NCBI RefSeq assembly: GCF_050908995.1
Contig: NC_135119.1
Span: forward strand, 18,567,001 to 18,631,000
Direction of reading: 5' to 3'
DNA: 64,000 nt
DNA from: Andrena cerasifolii
Taxonomy: Eukaryota > Arthropoda > Insecta > Hymenoptera > Andrenidae
Part shown: positions 60,991-64,000 of the stretch, piece after piece
How positions within the stretch are numbered: position 1 is the stretch's first letter
How the letters are laid out: every line of letters begins with the position of its first letter
Made by a program: the position numbers and the translations under genes
The notes under the pieces: generated by a model
Database searches by the model: none
What the model was told of the DNA's origin: nothing
The model's input: only the letters and a program-made list of their open reading frames with translations

Positions 60991-62028
60991 AGAAGGTAGC
61001 CTCTTTAATAACCAAATCCTTATTTCGTTGCAAATTCAGATTTAAGGAGAATAACCAGAAGAATCGCAAATGTATCACCAAGAAACTCGAACCAGTCGAC
61101 TAACTTCCATTATACGCGTTCTTCAGATAATATTTCTTATCGCTAACCCTGACACGTTCAAATGGAAGAACCGAATCTATCTTAATGCATTCGAAAAAAA
61201 ATCCTGTTTCGCTTCCTGCCGCGAATAATCATCGACAGTTGGACGCGCGAGGAAAGCCAGGGTCTAGTCTCCTAGGGGTCTCACGTTCACAACTTGCATC
61301 CGGACATTCTCATGTCCCTACTTCCGGGAACGTGAGGCCCGTAACGGCAACACCCTCGCCAAACCCAGACGCAACTCGCGGTCACTGCTCTTTGTCCCAC
61401 TACGCTTTTATTTGATAACGATAAGCGTATCAGCTGGTTGTTGCAACCTTCAATTTACGCTTGAAACGATATTTATCTACGTAAATCATCGATTGCTTAG
61501 ACTAGACGGTATAACAGCTCTGTGCAACCAATAGAATAGACTACTTCTTTCCATTGAAGCACTCAGTCCAATATCTTTTGGCTGATTATAATAATTCAAG
61601 TTCCACATGAAATATGGATATAAATAATTCTTTAACGTTGCTTACATCCTACTGTGCATAACGATGCATCGCGAATGGCGACGGAGGAGTCGAATTTGGT
61701 GTCAAACAGCCTGACAAAATTAGAAAGCGATCAGTATTTCAAATACGAGGAAGAAGAAGTTGGAAATTCTAATGTCCCATAAGCGGTAAGCGAGCGAGTG
61801 GAATGCGACAGTAAGTGGTCAGACGAGGCGTTCACTCTCGATACCAGTGATCATCTAAACGATTCCTCGGACAGGGAACTGCGAGTTCTTGCGTCCGATG
61901 CTTGGAAACACTAGAGCACAATCCATACATTATCCTCCCCAATTCCCATTCATTCGCATAATCAAACTTCTGCCCTACAAAATCCAAGTTCAAACGCTTG
62001 ATACACTTACTAACAAGTTCATCTCTAA

Positions 62029-62620
62029 CAAGGGAAGGCCGCGACATCTGGGACACGGATTTTGATGAATCTCTTATATGTTGTAGGTGTAGTAGACCAA
62101 TATATGTCTCACACGTTGGGTCCACTACCCCAGAGTTTCTAAAGTATTAATAAAAAAAGATGTTTATGCGTTGACGAACAGAAGCGACAGCGAAGTTTAT
62201 TGTAATGACGAATAGCGGCGCGTGTAAAGGGCAGGTCTCGCAGCGGGAGTTTCTATAGATTTTTTCTATAAATGTATTTTGCATTGTTTTAGTCCTCAAC
62301 AGATAAAGTACTATTTTTACATTCTAAAATATGACATTTATCGTAAAAACAGATGAAACAATAAAATTCACGACACCATGGCACGTCTAATAAAAGATGT
62401 ATGGCCACAGGTACATTATTTTGTACACGCGCCGCTATTCATCATTACAATAAACTTCGCTGTCGCTTCTGTTCGTCAACGCATAAACATCTTTTTTTAT
62501 TAATATTTCGGAAACTCTGGGGTAGTGAACCCAACATGTGAGACATGTCTACTACACCTACACTACAACATATATGAGATTCATAAAAATCCGTGTCCCA
62601 GACGTCGCGGCCTCCCCTTG
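62029..62620. mobile_element. TWA-flanked long palindrome (592 bp)
   Basis: CAAGGGAAGGCCGCGACATC follows TAA (62026-62028), and GACGTCGCGGCCTCCCCTTG precedes TAA (62621-62623). The arms pair for about 220 bases each with few differences (GTTTATGCGTTGACGAAC, GCGACAGCGAAGTTTATTGT). It has the same CAAGG ends and TWA site as 35535 and 48018. No transposase frame. Confidence 0.88.
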
Positions 62621-64000
62621 TAAAACCAATTCACCTGCACTGCCACTACACAATCCAAAAGAATCGAAATCAAGACCTCAACGCATTCGAAACTTCAATC
62701 ACCTCGAACCTAAAACCCCCTTCGTCGTCGCGCAGCACTTTAACCATTCATAACACCCAGAAATCAAATACTCCTTCCACCAGCGTTCAAGCAACCTCCC
62801 CACGGAATCGACTTCGTCCCTTTGAACCATCCCAATCACCCCCGACGCTTCCGTGCACCTCGCTCGATCGGATCCACCGATATTAAGCCACCGCTCTCGT
62901 CCCGCGAGGAGAAGCTCGTCCTAGGCCTGGCCTGTGTAACTATCCGCGCGATAATGGGGGTGGTGGTCGATCCGCTCGGTTCTAGGAGACGCTGGACCGC
63001 CGGGGCCAGCGAACGAGCGCGGAGGAATAATGGAAAGAGAGGGCGGGGTTGAAAATACGAAGGTAGTGTTGACGGGTCCCCGGGATGCCCCGTCAGCATC
63101 AGCGTTCCTCTCTAATCGTATCGGTTTTACTGCTGCGGCGTGACGTACTCATCTGCACCATCGGTCCACCACCCTTCAACCCTCCGCCGCCACCCATCAC
63201 AATTCCCATTATCCACTAGCTGTGACAGAGCTCTCCAGGGACCCGCTACCACCGACGCTATCTCGCCCAGGGTCTGGGCAAATTCTTCTCGCGCCGTACC
63301 TGCACGGACCCTGACCACTTTGACGGGGACACGTCAAAATAGAGCACCGGCTACGTGTCGACGGATGATATCGGTTTTACGAAGGTAGCTCCGACGAAAG
63401 TAGGCTTGCGAGGTCTGCTGATCGAGCAATGCCGCGATACGTGCGGGGTCCTTTTTCTGTTGGAATGTCGCGAACAGTGTGGTATCCTTGGGTCAGTGCA
63501 CTGCGACGAGAGCTGAACTTGATGGGATAAGATTTGCGAGTCGTAATAAGCTGGAAGATTGCAGTGGGACTTGAGGTTAGGTATTAAAGTAGCTTTAGTT
63601 ATCGAGGGAGAAGAATAAAGATTAACTTGTCGAAGACAAACCGGAGGTAATGGAAACTCTTTGGACAATTGTATTAAGAAACGTTGCAAAAGTTGAATCA
63701 TGTTCTTGAAGCTTCTGAATTAAATTCTAGATTGGCATGTCGTTAAAAATTTCCTAGTTCGAAGATTAATGGTAGCAAAAGAATTCCTCTTCCAGGACAC
63801 TTCACAGAAATGCTAAACTCCTCGCGGAGGAAACAGTCGTTCGCGCGATTTTTATCCCCGCCACTCTTTGAATTATTGACTCGATAATGGCCGCGCGGAA
63901 AGAACACAAGGGGGACGATATTACCCTATAAAATCATATCTCGGCCAGTAAAAACAGAAACGTCACGCGTCTGATATTACCCAGCCACTTCACAGGCTCG

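Larger units (their letters stand above)
43804..64000. other. Long upstream / first-intron region of trh; no other gene recognised
   Basis: Twenty kilobases contain no recognisable exon on either strand. CpG-rich islands (about 46880-47180, 50030-50520, 51180-51700, 54370-54960, 56240-57110, 58690-59300, 63000-63420) alternate with AT-rich sequence and inverted-repeat transposons. Since the missing trh start exon must be upstream of 43803, this is most likely trh first intron or 5' regulatory sequence. I looked for a Trh N-terminus (HSWMVP-like) and did not find it. Confidence 0.45.

Noticed and set aside
1..64000. tRNA and rRNA genes
   Set aside because: No sequence with a convincing B-box plus acceptor stem, and no rRNA-like conserved blocks, were seen on either strand.

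Overview
The window looks like nuclear DNA of an insect, most likely a hymenopteran (bee, ant or wasp): split genes with short GT-AG introns, patchy CpG-rich islands in an AT-rich background, and many short non-autonomous DNA transposons. The species cannot be named from the sequence. Five protein-coding genes can be supported, and every exon junction was checked by hand for splice dinucleotides and reading phase.

Layout. Bases 1-9055 hold no recognisable gene, only transposon remnants and a CpG-rich patch. A compact gene cluster follows. PNLDC1, the piRNA 3'-end trimmer of the PARN family, lies on the minus strand at 9056-15258 in 12 exons. RpL36 (eL36, minus strand, 15869-16670) is divergent from COG3 (plus strand, one exon, 17471-19876), with about 0.8 kb between the two start codons. 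COG3 is convergent with CREG1 (minus strand, 20676-22884, 5 exons). These four do different jobs (germline small-RNA maturation, translation, Golgi tethering, secreted or lysosomal glycoprotein) and share only proximity.

The right two thirds belong to one developmental regulator, trachealess (trh), a bHLH-PAS transcription factor on the minus strand. Ten coding exons from 43803 down to the stop at 26843 give the bHLH, both PAS domains and a long C-terminal region with a glutamine tract. The upstream exon carrying the start codon was not found. It is probably beyond base 64000, or is a short exon in the 20 kb upstream stretch, which contains no other recognisable gene.

Mobile elements are the other main theme. 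About twenty inverted-repeat elements can be bounded by eye. They fall into families by target-site duplication: TTAA foldbacks with GGGG...CCCC ends; TTAA elements with CCCT/CCTT ends (piggyBac-like); TAA/TTA (TWA) foldbacks with CAAGG ends; TA elements with GGGYA ends; and 8-bp hAT-like MITEs. Several are nearly complete long palindromes, some inside trh introns. A homogeneous 36-bp minisatellite lies in a PNLDC1 intron.
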